Assembly: GCA_032358255.1 (NCBI GenBank)
Contig: JAULBX010000226.1
Coordinates: 1 to 64,000, forward strand
Source: Heterotrichella gracilis
Lineage: Eukaryota > Sar > Xanthophyceae > Tribonematales > Xanthonemataceae
Direction of reading: 5' to 3'
Length of the DNA: 64,000 nucleotides
Shown here: one piece after another, positions 34,061 to 45,345 of the stretch
Numbering within the stretch: position 1 is the stretch's first letter
Layout: each line of letters begins with the position of its first letter
The notes under the pieces: generated by a model
Told to the model about the DNA's origin: nothing
What the model saw: the letters and a program-made list of their open reading frames with translations, nothing else
Database searches by the model: none
Position numbers and translations under genes: made by a program

Positions 34061-37000
34061 ATGCAGTCTACGGCACGTCAGATGAGGCTCCAGGGCGCGG
34101 CCGGCAGTAAGTTTGGCACCACCCACATGCATGCACTAGTACATTCACTGCAGACCTCCTACACTCATTTTGCCAGTCGATTCTGTTCTCTTGACCCCTT
34201 CCACGCCACCCTACACACGCCACCCCTTCATACCCAGCCAACGCAAACAGTCCCAACAGTGCAAGTTGCAAGGCAAAGGCTTCGCCTTGTGTGTTCTCGG
34301 TTTGTCTTGCAAATTGCTCCCACAGGCACCTGCACCCCGCAAGCTACCTAGGCCTTGCGTCTCATACCCTACACCAAGCCCTGGCGCGGGTCAAGGCCCG
34401 CAACATGACAACTTGCTTATCCTGTGATTGGTGCCCTTGGCTTTGCAACCCCCACTTGCACCTTTGCACGCAAGCACGCATGCCCTGCGGCCCACTTCAA
34501 GAGTCATAATTCACAGAGGCGGGGCTTGCTACTGTGGCTCATGGCAACGAGCTGTCCTTTCTTGTACCTAGGGCACCTGCACTCTCTGGCATACGGCCCT
34601 TTGCACCCACATGCACCTCTACAAGCCATTGGCCCTTTGCTGCTCACCACCCACACCGAGCGCGGGCTCATTCCATTGTCATACCTCTACACCCCAAAGG
34701 CGCACGCCCCTCTGCATCCACCCACACCTCTGCAGAACACCCACGCCCTGTGCATCGTAACCCTCACTAAACCCTGGTGCACTTCAGGGGCCACTGTGGC
34801 GCCTGCACGGCCCACCCACCACCGCCCCTTTGCCCCCTGCCCCACCACACCACACCAGCCATGGGCCCGACCCACGGCCGCACGCCCCCACCTCACCCGC
34901 CTCTCACGGAGGTAAGCCCGTGAACCCTAAAACCCTAATCGCAAACCTGGCGGGACCAAAAGCTTGCCCCATGTTGAGGTGGTTCCCTAAACCCTATCCC
35001 TGAACCCTTGCTGAAACCCTTGTGTATGCAAGGGTTCTGCTCGTCAGCGCTAGCAAAGGAGATCAGCATTCTAATGTGGAGGGGCCATAGCCTGTACCTG
35101 GGCTGCAACCCGTGTGCCACTGTGCTGGTAAAACCCTTGCGCTTGCTGAAACCCCAATGTAGGGTTTTGCTGGTGTGCGTCTGCAACAGTGAGGAGCCTG
35201 TGGTAGGAGCCTGTGGTAAATTCCTGGGCTGAACCCCTTGTGCGCGGTAAACCCCTTATGATTGATGACACCCTCTTGCAGGGGTGTGCCGGTTCGCGCC
35301 AGCAGCGAAGACCAGCCTCCTGAGAAGCGGGCACCTAAGGTCATTTCCTGGGCTGATAAGATTTTTGAGGAGGACTACAGGATCAAGTGCAAGGAGCTGG
35401 AAGAGTGAGTGGCGCTGATTATTTGTTATGAGTGAAAAATACGAAGCTTTAAAGCCTGTCCTTGGACAGATGTATTGGTGACAAACGAGGAGTTGGGGAA
35501 TAGAATAACACTCACCGCGGTATACAATCCTCCGTACCCCACTAAGACAATAAACTGGACCTCCCCCCCTAATAATACGGTACACAATACGACCTGTAAC
35601 TGAAATTTTTCTTATCAACCCCTAACTGAACCTGTTATTTTCAACCTCTGCCCTGATATGACGATAATAGGATGATTGCAGGCGCTGGCCAATGGTGGAT
35701 GCCAAACCCTTAACCTCCAACCTAAACCCTAAACCCTGCATCCCCCCTCCCAGAACGGAGCAGCGTCTGGAGCATGTGCTGGCCAACAGTCACTCTCAAA
35801 CCTCAGACCCTAATCCCTAAACCCTTACACCGTAAACCCTAATCCCTTATCCCAAAACCCCCCTCTTAGGACTGAGCAGCGTCTGGAGCAGGCGGTTGCC
35901 AACGGTGACCCTGAGTGGTCCATCAAGCTGCTCAAGTGGGCCAAGGAGGGCCAGATCCAGGGCCTGGTCAGGGTGGTGGAGGCGCAGAAGCAGCTCAAGG
36001 ACTGGAAGAAACTGGACGAGGTAGGGTGGATGGGGGGGATGACTGGGTGGGAAGAGCGGGATGGGGAATGGGGTTGGGGAGGGGGCGCGGGCGCACGGAT
36101 GGTGTGTGGTGAGGTGGGGTACGGCTGTGGGTTTTAATAGGCATCCAGGGGTTAGGGTTTGGTGGGGCAACATGGATCCACGCGCTGGTTGAGCTGGCAG
36201 AGGCCCAGCAAGCAGCTAGACAGCTGAGGTACATATACTGGATCGTTGCTTGATTGGCGACATGCGACCACCGTCATGCACCCCTTTCCTCCCCATTGGT
36301 CTGACGCACCCCCTGCTCCTCCAGGAAATCCAGCGCCAGCTGGCATCTGAGCAGATGGCTGCTGCCAAGTGGGCGCAGGAGACTGTGCAGCGGGAGGCGC
36401 CCCTCGCGCAGAAGGACATAGAGGAGTAAGTACCCTAGACCGGGGGTCTGGGATAGGGTTTGGAGTGTATACCATAGGCCAGGGTTATGCTAGGATTTTC
36501 CGTGCATCCCCAGCAGGGTTGGCTCAGTGTTTGGAAGTGCATACCCTAGGTTGGGGTTTGGAGTGCATCTTAGCTGGGGTTTGGGCTAGGGGGGCAGAAG
36601 GCACCCATCGTGCAGATGGACTTAGAGGAGTGAGTGCATACCGTAGCCTTGGGTTGAGCACTTGCTTACAGACTGACTAGAGAAGAAAGAAAGGAAGGGA
36701 ATGCACAAAGGCGGACTTATGTGGCCACTGGTTTGCACCAAGTCACCACAGACAATCAGCCAGGACAATTGATTAGGCTGTTAGGCTTATGCCTCACGTT
36801 GTGGAGTGAACATCGTTCTTCGGGTTTGGGTTTTGAGGGTTCGGGGGTCCGTGCCCTAGGCCGGGGTTTGCCTGGTCATGTAGTCACATCCAGCTGTATC
36901 TGGCTATACTGTGGAATAACCCATTACCCCCAGCAATACTCCTCCCTGAACCCTAGACTCAACCCCAATGGTACCCGCAGGCAGCACAAAACCTTAAACC

Positions 37001-40000
37001 CCAATCTACTTGAAGCCTGAATGCGGCCCACCTGCCGGCTGTCCGGAAACCCTAACCCCAATCCCTTGAAACCCTAACGTCGACCTTGCGCCTCGCAGGC
37101 TCCAGGTGATCCTGGCCACCATGCGCGCTGAGGGGTACCCCCAGTGGGCCATCAACATCGGTGAGTCGCTGCTCAAGTGGAGGAAGAGGAGCTTCACAGC
37201 AATGATGGAGGAGGCGGTCAAGATGTCACAGGTGGGGGGGTGGGAGGGGGGGTAGGAATGGTGTTTGCAACACGTGTTGGGGGGTAGGTGGAAGGGGAGT
37301 GTAGCCAATGCATACGTTTGACCCTAGCCAGAGGGTTTCTATGCAGCTACGCCACGCATTGCCTCGAGACTTCTAGGGCCAGCATCCTCCTTTAGGTTTC
37401 TGGTCATGCGCCAGTAAACCCTTATGTAGGGTAAGTAAGTAAGTAAGTAAGTAAGTATTTGCTTTCCAGCTTCGAAGCCAGGTTAGCATGTCTGGGTATG
37501 CCTCACCCCAGTCCTAGAGCCAAGGCTTAACTGACACTCTTTCAAGTGTGGCAGATAATGGCCAACCAGTCGTGCCGCTTACCGCACTTTCGTGCTCCCC
37601 ATTTTATCCCGTCGCAAAGGGATAATGTAGGGTATTGAAGGAATATATTGATTAATAACAGATTATCCTGATACAGTTTCGGCCAGGGCAGGAGGGCACA
37701 GGGTCCATACGCAGACACCTTGAAATGCGCAGTGTTCACAGATGGTATACGGTACAAAGTGCCACCATAGGGCTGCTTGGCTCTGGATTGGGCTGCTTGT
37801 GCAAAACTGATCACCTTGCTGTGCTTCTAGAATGCAAATACCATAGGGTAATTTATTTAGTATATGCCACCCCCCAACCTACCCCCCCTTCCCACTCATA
37901 TTCTCCCCTATGCCCTCTCCCCCAACTACTCATTTTACCCACAGCCTCCCCTCTTGCTACTCATTTCCTCACACGCGCCACCCCTTTGCACCTGCAGCCA
38001 CCACCCCCACCGGATTTCAAGCCCTCAGATCAGCTTCAATCCCAAGAGCAGTCGCAATCCCCAGAAGAGCGCATCAAGTCCCCAGAGGCCAGCCCCAGTG
38101 GCCAGGGTGGGGATCAGGAGCGGCACTATAGGGTTCCAAGTTCCTGGGAGGATTCAGAGGGTGAGTGATAGCGGGGAGGAGGAGGGGAGTGGGGTGGGCA
38201 CTGCGTTTGGGGATTTGCACGCTGCATAGTTGGGTGTCTCACATCTTGCCCCAATCACAACGAGCCTCATCCCCAATCCCCAAACCCCAACCCTGAATCC
38301 CCACCTGCAGACTTCCTTGACCTCCAGCCCATGAGCAACGACAACAGCTACACCTACCTGCTAGGGTATGGCTTCTGGACGCTCATCACATGCTCGGCGT
38401 TCTATTGGCTGCTGGGGGTGGACCCGCTGCAGGTAGGAAGGGTTGTGGAGAACCCTAGCAAGGGTATTGATAGGCCCTAGCAAGGGTTTGTTCTGTGTTG
38501 CGTATTACTGGCTGCTGGGGTGGACCCGCTGCAGGTGGCACAACCCTAGGATGGACAAACTCCAGCTAGGGTTTGTGGTGTGTTGCGATGTACTGCATGC
38601 AGGGGTGGACCCGCTGCACGTAGGAAGGGTTTTGGAGAATCCTGACAAGGGTGTTGCAGAACCCCTGCAAGGGTTTGTACACATTGCATTTCCTGCTGCT
38701 GAGGGTGGACCCGCTGCTGGCGCGGGCGGATAGGATCAGCCGCAGGCTAGGCTTCCTGCTACGGTTCAGGCTTTGGGGTTGCGGGGATGGCCCAGGTTAA
38801 GGTTTGCAGTGGCAAGTGCCAGGGCTGTCCCTGGGAATCGATGTTTGCAACAGAGGACGGCTTCTAACACTTGCCCCAGCTGTGTGGATGGTCGCGCACA
38901 CACCCACCACCCCTCCTCCTCTTGTGCAGGCGTGGGTGTTCCCCCACTTGGATTTGGCTTCCGGCCAGCAGTGGCTCGCATGGACCCTGCCCTACATGGG
39001 GGCCACCGCACTCACCTGGTGGCAAGGGGGGCAGGGCTGGTCACCCGCGTACCCAGCAATAAAGAAGGAGGCGGAGGACATGGCGGTGAGTAGGGTTGAG
39101 AGCTGGGGTCTAGGGTTTTGGGGCGGGGCGGTGGGTTTGGGTGGTGGTGCAGGAGGCGGGGTGTAAGGGTGAGGGGGGTGTAAGGTTTGGGTGGTGATGC
39201 CTGCGCCGGATTCTGCTCTGAACACCCTAAAACCCTTGACAATAAAACCTGCTTGTCTGGAGTTGACCCTAGTTAGCACCCCAACCACCTTGAACGCCCT
39301 GTTGTCAAATGTGCCATTCCCGAAAACAACCCACCCTGCTCAAGGAAACACCGTTCTTGCGCCAATTTGCTGCTGCCCTAACACCCCACCCTCCACCCGC
39401 AGTTTGTGTTTGGCAACGTCAACTGGCTGACCCTGGTGGGGGCGGTTGTGGTGGTGGCGGGGTGCGACTGCATACTGTACCAGGGGTGCCTCCTCAACCT
39501 ATTGAAAGGCTTGAACGCACCCCTCCCTATGCCAAGTGACCCAGAGATGGTGGAGCAACAGCTCAGGTGGGGTGGTGGGGTGGTGGGGTGGGTGGTGATG
39601 GCGGCGGCGGTGGTGGTGATGGTGGCAGTGGGTGGCTGAAGCTGGCGGTGGCTGATGTGGTGGTGGTGCAACCGTATCCTGTACCAGAGGTGCCTGCTGA
39701 ACCTGTTGAAGGGCATGATTACATTGACGTTATTTTTAATTATTATTTTGTTCTTTTTAAAGGTGGTACTTGATCACAATCGACCAAAAGTTGATCAGAA
39801 TTCCCGGGAGACTGTTCCCGGGAGCCTGTTGCAATTGGCTCATTGTAACAGGGCCACTGGCAAGGCTGCTTCCCTTACCAGCTTCTTGCCATCCCCCATG
39901 CTGTGCCCCCTGCCCTCGTTCCTAAGTGCCCTCTGCTGCGCCCCCTACCTGCATTTCTGACATTTTGCGTCCAATGTGCAGGGCCGTGATGGGGTCCATT

Positions 40001-41679
40001 GTTGAGCCGCGGCCCCTGCCCACCTTCCTGCGGTCCCCTATGCTGGCGGTACAGGTTGGCGCCTTCGGTGCAGTGGCGTTCAGCCTGTTCTCGGAAGCAA
40101 GGCAAGACGGGCCTGAGATACAGTAAGTGATGTAGGGTTTAGGGTTAAGGGTTTTACTGATGTCATAAGCAAGGCAAGACGGGACTGGGTACAGTAAGTG
40201 GGTGTAAGGTTTAGGGTTTTGGCGTGGGAGACGTCAAGTGGGAAGTAGTTTGTGAACAACAACAGACTGTCCTTGAGAATCGATGGAATACATACCAGTC
40301 CAATACCTGCGTTTGGTTGTTTGGATCATTTGTTGTAGCAACACAGGGTTTCACTGGTTGAGGTTGACGTGGAGTTCTTAGGAATACAGTAGCCTACTTG
40401 GAACCCTACCCAAAACCCTAACGAGAACCCTCCTTGGCTTGCAGGGTGGTCACTGATGGCACCACCACCAAGGCCATGCCCGTGCTGGACATGCCTGGCC
40501 AAGGGGCAGATCCTGATGAGCTCCTGACCATTCAGGTGGGGAGGAGATGTTGATTGCTGTACAGCACGTAGGCGGTTGAGTAGAAGTGGAACGCACACAT
40601 GTGGGCAAAAGTGCTGCATTCACCAATGATCTAGGCGCGTTAAACCCGCCAAACCGCAGAGATGGTATACTCAGTGCCAGGACAGGGCTGGTGGGCGCAA
40701 TGCATGTAGGACTGGCTGCTAATCTGGCTGTACTGCTGGACCGCATGTACGTCATCATCATCAACCTTTGTCATTATTCCCAAAGGTATTTTGCTGTATG
40801 GCTTGAACGCATGTACCGAACACTGACCACACTGTTATCACCAATAAGCATTGCCAATATTCTCGCAGGTGTTTGGCTCCCTCCAGAAGTTCTGCCTGGC
40901 TGCCTTCCTGACCCTGGAGACCCTGTACACCGGGAGCCTGCCGCTCACGGTGGCAACGGCAGCTGCCGGGTACCTGGTGGCCGAGGCATATGCGCGCAAG
41001 TTCAGGAACAGCTACGACAGCGAGGTGGGTGGCGGGGGGGTGCACACATTTGGGGTGTATGTGGACGGTGGGTGGGGGTATGCATGTGGCGTGTGGGTGT
41101 GGGTGTGGGGGGAAGGGAGAGGGAAAGAGCTGAACTCTTGCGTGGCAACTGCGGTACCTGGTTATAGTAGTCATGGAGGTGTTGGCAACCGGTCCCCAAC
41201 TGCGGCCCCCTCTGCTCCTGGTTTCCCTTAAACCCTAAACCCTAAACCTTGCCCATACTATAGTGTTTGACGTTCAGTCGATCCTGTTGGTCTGACCTGT
41301 TCCCCCCCCCCATGCGTAGGTGGCTGAGATTATGGAGCAGGCGCTGGCCGCCATGGGGGGACTGGGCGTGCTGGGGGGCATGGGCATGGGCATCGAGGGT
41401 TTTGGGGAGGGTGTGAACGTGTATGGGGAGGAGGATTACGACGACGAGGACTACGATGAAGACGAGGAGGGGGAGTATGGGGATGATGATGACGAGGATG
41501 GGGATGATGATTTCCCTTTTGGTTCGGATGGGGATGACGAGAGCCCTATCGTGGACGTAACTTTTGATGAAGCTGGGGACGTGGAGGGTGGCGGGAATGA
41601 CAAGGATTTGGACAGGGATGAAGGTGCAGATGGATTTATAAGGGAGTTTGAAGAATGGGTTCAGGGTGGGAAGTTGTGA
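34061..41679 (+). CDS. Unrecognised probable plastid membrane protein with acidic C-terminus
   Basis: Fourteen exons: 34061-34106, 34788-34911, 35282-35404, 35870-36020, 36325-36425, 37099-37231, 37998-38160, 38311-38432, 38930-39085, 39403-39566, 39982-40122, 40445-40535, 40869-41024, 41320-41679. Phases join to 676 aa. Residues 1-65 are rich in Arg, Ala, Thr and Pro with no acids and end RGVPVRASSED, a typical chloroplast transit peptide with VRA cleavage. Then a soluble helical domain (about 65-225: ISWADKIFEEDYRIKCKELE), a Pro/Ser/Gln linker, about five hydrophobic segments (including YLLGYGFWTLITCSAFYWLL and NWLTLVGAVVVVAGCDCILY) and a C-terminal 100 residues that are mostly Asp, Glu and Gly. 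Its family was not recognised; plastid inner-envelope or thylakoid location is inference. Several introns carry exon-edge echoes. Confidence 0.75.
35742..35790 (+). repeat. Echo of exon 4 acceptor and start (plastid-protein gene)
   Basis: An AG acceptor followed by gagcagcgtctggagcatgt... at 35742-35790 copies the real exon 4 border at 35860-35910 (gagcagcgtctggagcaggc). The interval contains several CCCTAA-type motifs. The copy differs enough in sequence to suggest divergence after duplication. Confidence 0.8.
36591..36640 (+). repeat. Echo of exon 5 end and donor (plastid-protein gene)
   Basis: 36591-36640 copies 36396-36434: the same gcagaagg..cat/tagaggag followed by a GTGAGT/GTAAGT donor. 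The copy lies about 200 bases into the intron, in direct orientation, and retains a consensus donor. Confidence 0.78.
37465..37531 (+). repeat. Dispersed repeat R2, copy b, next to an (aagt)n microsatellite
   Basis: Matches 23745-23812. It is preceded by about seven tandem aagt units at 37433-37458. It lies in the intron between exons 6 and 7 of the plastid-protein gene. Confidence 0.75.
38497..38725 (+). repeat. Three echoes of exon 8 end and donor (plastid-protein gene)
   Basis: The exon 8 end ctgctgggggtggacccgct plus donor (38410-38450) recurs at 38497-38538, 38578-38640 and 38684-38725. The first keeps CAG|GTGG; the second has CACGTAGG with the following 'aagggtt.tggaga' copied too; the third continues into GC-rich sequence without a donor. 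The spacing of about 90-100 bases gives a degenerate tandem array. Confidence 0.85.
39666..39714 (+). repeat. Echo of exon 10 interior (plastid-protein gene)
   Basis: 39666-39714 (ctgtaccagaggtgcctgct..) resembles 39463-39512 inside exon 10 (ctgtaccaggggtgcctcct..). Both read LYQ(G/R)CLLNLLKG in frame. The copy is in the following intron. An alternative is that it is a mutually exclusive exon piece, but no good acceptor was seen before it. Confidence 0.7.
40166..40200 (+). repeat. Echo of exon 11 end and donor (plastid-protein gene)
   Basis: The sequence aagcaaggcaagacggg...tacagtaagtg at 40166-40200 copies 40096-40130, including the GTAAGT donor. The 35 bases between them are mostly TTTAGGG-like (tagggtttagggttaagggt). 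Confidence 0.88.
40697..40755 (+). repeat. Dispersed repeat copy R1b
   Basis: Matches 12-58 (R1a) and 58910-58975 (R1c) over about 45-60 bases; the shared core is gactgctaatctggct. It sits in an intron of the plastid-protein gene. All three copies are in plus orientation. The origin is unknown. Confidence 0.6.
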
Positions 41680-41941
41680 GGCAGGGTCGCAAGGTGGGGG
41701 GAGGGGGGGAGGGTGGGGCAGTCAATGTGTATGTAGGCAATAGACAGCGGGAGCGTATCCCTTGGTGGTGCAGTGCAGGGCAAGGAAGGGGGGATGGGGG
41801 GTGGGTTGGAGGCATGGGATGGGGATTAATTGCAGTGGTTTTGCGACTCCCGGGCTTGGTTCCTGAAGGGTATCAGGATTACCCTAGGGTGTACAACAGG
41901 GTGGACCCTTGGGGAAGCACCCGCCATGGCTGTTTAGGGCT

Positions 41942-42265
41942 TCATACCACGTCTTGGGGATGTTTGGCAGGATTGGTCTTAGTAGCGTTTGAAGCAAGGT
42001 ATAATGGTTTTATCCTGGCCCAAGTTGTGACGGTTAAGGGCTTTGGATAGTTGGGACATGGAGTGGCCACGCCTGGTAGTTCACTGTGTACACAGGTTTG
42101 AGGACATTTTGTGCAGTACACTACCGCATCAGGAGGACCGTAATACTCTCTGTGATGCGTCCAGTCCTTAGGGTCATATATGCACGTAGCTACTTTGCCA
42201 TAATAGCCATGAAAGCGACAGCATGCATATATCTCAGACAGGCTGGTTGGAGAGTGACCTGCCAT
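41942..42265 (-). other. Possible retroelement-derived ORF fragment
   Basis: A 107-codon minus-strand ORF contains CCRFHGYYGKVATC, a Cys-His-Gly-Cys pattern loosely like the short segment that follows the protease in some LTR-retroelement polyproteins. On the plus strand, 42255-42450 reads ALVIDNTGIIPVSTFDALTA, loosely like a decayed retropepsin. The two lie on opposite strands, so they cannot be one simple element. This is a weak call. Confidence 0.22.
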
Positions 42266-43485
42266 GCACTAGTTATTGACAACACAGGCATTATCCCTGT
42301 CTCCACCTTTGACGCCCTCACTGCTATTGGACTAGCTCCTAGTGTGCTTGCCAAACTGATTCCTGAGTTGCAACTTCTTGCTATCCAAGGCTCCTATTCT
42401 GTGTACACCAAACGTCAAACGCTTTTGCATGCCATGCATACTGGCATTGGCTAAGGCCTGTGCTTGACCAGCCGTTCTGGCTAGTCGGTGCCCTGGTGCG
42501 AGCCAGTGGCCCCTCAACTACGCCTTTGTGCGTCCCCTTTCTTTCTTTCTTTCTTCTGCAGCTTCTGGCTGGCAGCGCCTCACTGACCATGCACACGCAT
42601 AGGCACCAGTTTTCCGCACATTGGCCAATGCCGCTGTTGAGAGTTTAAGCTGTGCGAGCTCCATACCGCTGGTTTACGTTGCTCTGTCGACTTATTGAAA
42701 ACGTAACGATTGGCACATCTATCTATAGTATTGCACTAACTAGTGAGCTGCACCTGGTGTGGTGTGCTGCCAGACTATTTGTCTTCAGTGAACGGCTTTG
42801 GCTGGCATTGCATGGACACCAGTTGAAATGGCTCATTGTCACATAATGGCTTACCACACCACCCAGTGAGGGGTGAAGCTGCCTGCAGTGTGTGTTTGCA
42901 ACCATCTTGGCACTCAACAAAGCGCATTCACCGGTGAGGTTTTGGGGGGCATATCGCACCCGGTGCGTATAGTATAGCATAGTATGGCTGCTACTTTGGC
43001 CACAAGCTTATGTACCATGGCAAGTTTTCACTGCACCTGCCTTGCCAGATACTACTTGGCGGCACTCAAACCACAGCCACTGCAACATGTGTGCCAACCG
43101 GCTACCGGCTACCTGCACTGTTTGCTATTGCTGTTTTGAGGCCTCGACACTGTGCGTGACCTAACTGCAACCTAGTTGGTAGTTCGTTTCCCTTCTCTGT
43201 GTGTTGGTGCCAGCAGTTGCGTGCACCAAGGTCAAGCTAGTTGGTTGAAGTCCACGCTTCGATGGTCGCCAACATGAACCTGGTCAAGGGCACGCCCACG
43301 GCAACATCTTGTCCACTCGAGGGGCCCGAGGAGATGCCTAGGAGCCTACACCCCACACGGCAGAAGGTTCTGTACAAAGGGTGGCTGTGCCATCTAGCCC
43401 TCTGCTAAACAGATGACATGGACGCTGACCAGCTGCAGTGTCACTGGGGGTATATGGTCAACATGATAAACCACCAGTGCAGCGC

Positions 43486-43555
43486 AAAGGGGCAGCACGG
43501 CTGAGTGGCTGGCCGTCGGCAATGCACGTCGAGGTCTCGGGTTCGAGACCCGCTG
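43486..43555 (+). ncRNA. tRNA-like element or SINE head
   Basis: A 70-base unit has a perfect 7-bp acceptor-like pairing (ggcagca with tgctgcc). It has an A-box-like ggctgagtggc and an exact B-box, ggttcgagacc, which together make an internal Pol III promoter. The anticodon arm pairs poorly and there is no long variable arm, so a working tRNA is unlikely. A tRNA pseudogene or tRNA-derived SINE head is the best reading; 43556-43690 with its repeated 'gattc..gatctccg' pieces could be the body. Confidence 0.5.
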
Positions 43556-44202
43556 CTGCCCTGCGTTTCTGCGATTCAGAAGACCTTCGTTTCAGATGAC
43601 TTACGATACAGATGCCTGCATTCACAAACTGCAATTCTGAGGATCTCCGGTTCACAGGATCTCCGATTCTGAAGCCAATTTTTTGGTGTGCTTCTTGAAG
43701 AGCTTTTGCACAGCAAAGGACCGTGTTGACCAATGTTTTGCTGGCAGGCATGTCCGTATGGCATGGCATGGAATGGCATTGCCTGTCTGGCATTGCCTAT
43801 AGGGTTTCGCTAACTACAAACTCTTTACTGTCCGGTGTGACGGCCAAGTTACTGTCATGTGGGCATATGCACGACCTTCTTTCTGTGCATGCATAGTGTG
43901 TGCACGCATATTTTGTGGTGCATGCATGCCAGTGACTTTGTACCCGACTCCGTGTAAGGCTGTTACACTGGCAAACTGTTGCCGCTTTCTCGGTATGCAT
44001 ATATGCATGGTTGCATATTAAATCGCCTCGTTTAATAGTCGAGCCGAGCACTGCTCTAAGTATTAGCAACGTGGTGCTCACCCTAGGGTGGGTTACAGCG
44101 CTTGATATCGTTGTAACGCGCTTAGACTGGACACCACCCAGCTTTCAACCAGGTGTGTTGACTGAAGTTAACAGTTCGCACTCAAGTCCGCAGTTGCCCA
44201 TT

Positions 44203-44420
44203 TGAGTCGTTTGCTCGGGTCTGTGCCGAGGTTGCATATGCATGCATGCATATTGCAGCAGGGCTAGAAGGTGATGTCCCCGCGCTTGCACTGCGCACGT
44301 CTGCTTATCTCTTTTCCAAAAGCCAGCTCTCAGATCTGCAACGTGTGTGACAGTCAGTGTTGGTCCTGTTCTTTGCCACTTCGAGCTGATTGCCAGCACG
44401 TGCATGTGCACCATTATACG
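44203..44420 (+). repeat. Dispersed repeat R3, copy a
   Basis: About 215 bases align imperfectly with 60970-61205. Shared landmarks in order: gctcgggtct, gccgaggtt, catatgcatgcatgcat, ttgcagcagggct, ttgcactg, tctgcaacgtgtg or an equivalent, and gtcctgttctttgccac. Same orientation in both. No coding capacity or terminal repeats were seen. Confidence 0.75.
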
Positions 44421-44640
44421 AAACCCACAGCTTTCTGCGCAACTTGACGGCTGTGACACTGTGGCGACCTTCCCAACCTAAAAAACTGTCGGTGCGTTGG
44501 CATTTCCAGTCTTAAATCAACAAGAAGCAAAGGTATACTGTGGGTAGAATACTGTGTACTGCATAGTGTGCACCTGGTGTTTTGTGCAGACGTTCACACC
44601 ATCTCTCCTGTGCAGATTTCATATATTACTTGACAAACAA

Positions 44641-45345
44641 TGGGCAAACACGGTAACAAGAAGCGGAAGGGAACACAGCCAGGACAGGCCCAGCAGCCGC
44701 TGCAGCACACCCAGGCGCAGGCCCAGCAAACCCAGGCGCATGTCCAGCAAACCCTGACGCCACAGCCAGAAGCCACACAGCGGCCCACAGACGTCTCTAT
44801 AGCTATGATGCTCCACAGGTTGGAGCAGGTGCAGGAGCAGCTAACGCAGCTGTAGCAGAAGGGGCAGCAGCATAAGCAGCTGTGGCAGCAGCATAGGCAG
44901 CAGATAACTGTACTACTGGAGCGCAGAGTGAAGGCTGTTTCAGAGGAAGTGGTGCTCCATGGCTGTGGAAGGCAGCCACACACTGCAAAGGAAGTCGAGG
45001 CATTCTCCCTCCTCCGAAAGAGCGAAGCTGGGCAGCGCCTGGTGGAGGACCTGCTCAACAACACAGACGCTGCACATAAGCTTCTGGGTAGGAGGTGCGC
45101 GTGTGCAACGCGTTCGACAAGGCCATCGCCGATTGGAGCAGCCTGTACCACCCTCCCATGGAGGACGTTTTTGATGAAGCAAAGAGGCTGTACAGCGCTC
45201 TGGACCCGTGTACCAAGAGTGCGCTGCGAGCGTCCTGGCCGCAGCACATGGCGGTGCTGAAGATTGCTGCCCACCTGCAAGCTGCAACACTCAGCCACCT
45301 TCCTAAGCCGCGGGACATAGCTGAAGCAGACAGGCAGCGGCCATA
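44641..45345 (+). pseudogene. Broken Q-rich ORF, possibly transposon-derived
   Basis: Starts MGKHGNKKRKGTQPGQAQQP and runs 71 codons to a TAG at 44853. The same frame continues sensibly after it (QKGQQHKQLWQQHRQQ...) to LLNNTDAAHKLLG, so the TAG looks like a mutated CAG. A frame change near 45088-45095 is needed to reach VRVCNAFDKAIADWSSLYHPP and the end at 45345. A donor-like ggtaggag lies at the frame change, so a short intron is possible, but no acceptor fits. The basic start, Q-rich coiled region and a globular second half would suit a gag-like or unknown host protein. The family was not recognised. Confidence 0.4.

Noticed and set aside
40131-40222. Chromosome end or telomere
   Set aside because: TTTAGGG motifs are short, degenerate, in both orientations and confined to introns; genes continue on both sides.
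43486-43555. Functional tRNA-Leu or tRNA-Ser
   Set aside because: Acceptor and B-box fit, but the anticodon stem does not pair and the long variable arm of these tRNAs is missing.
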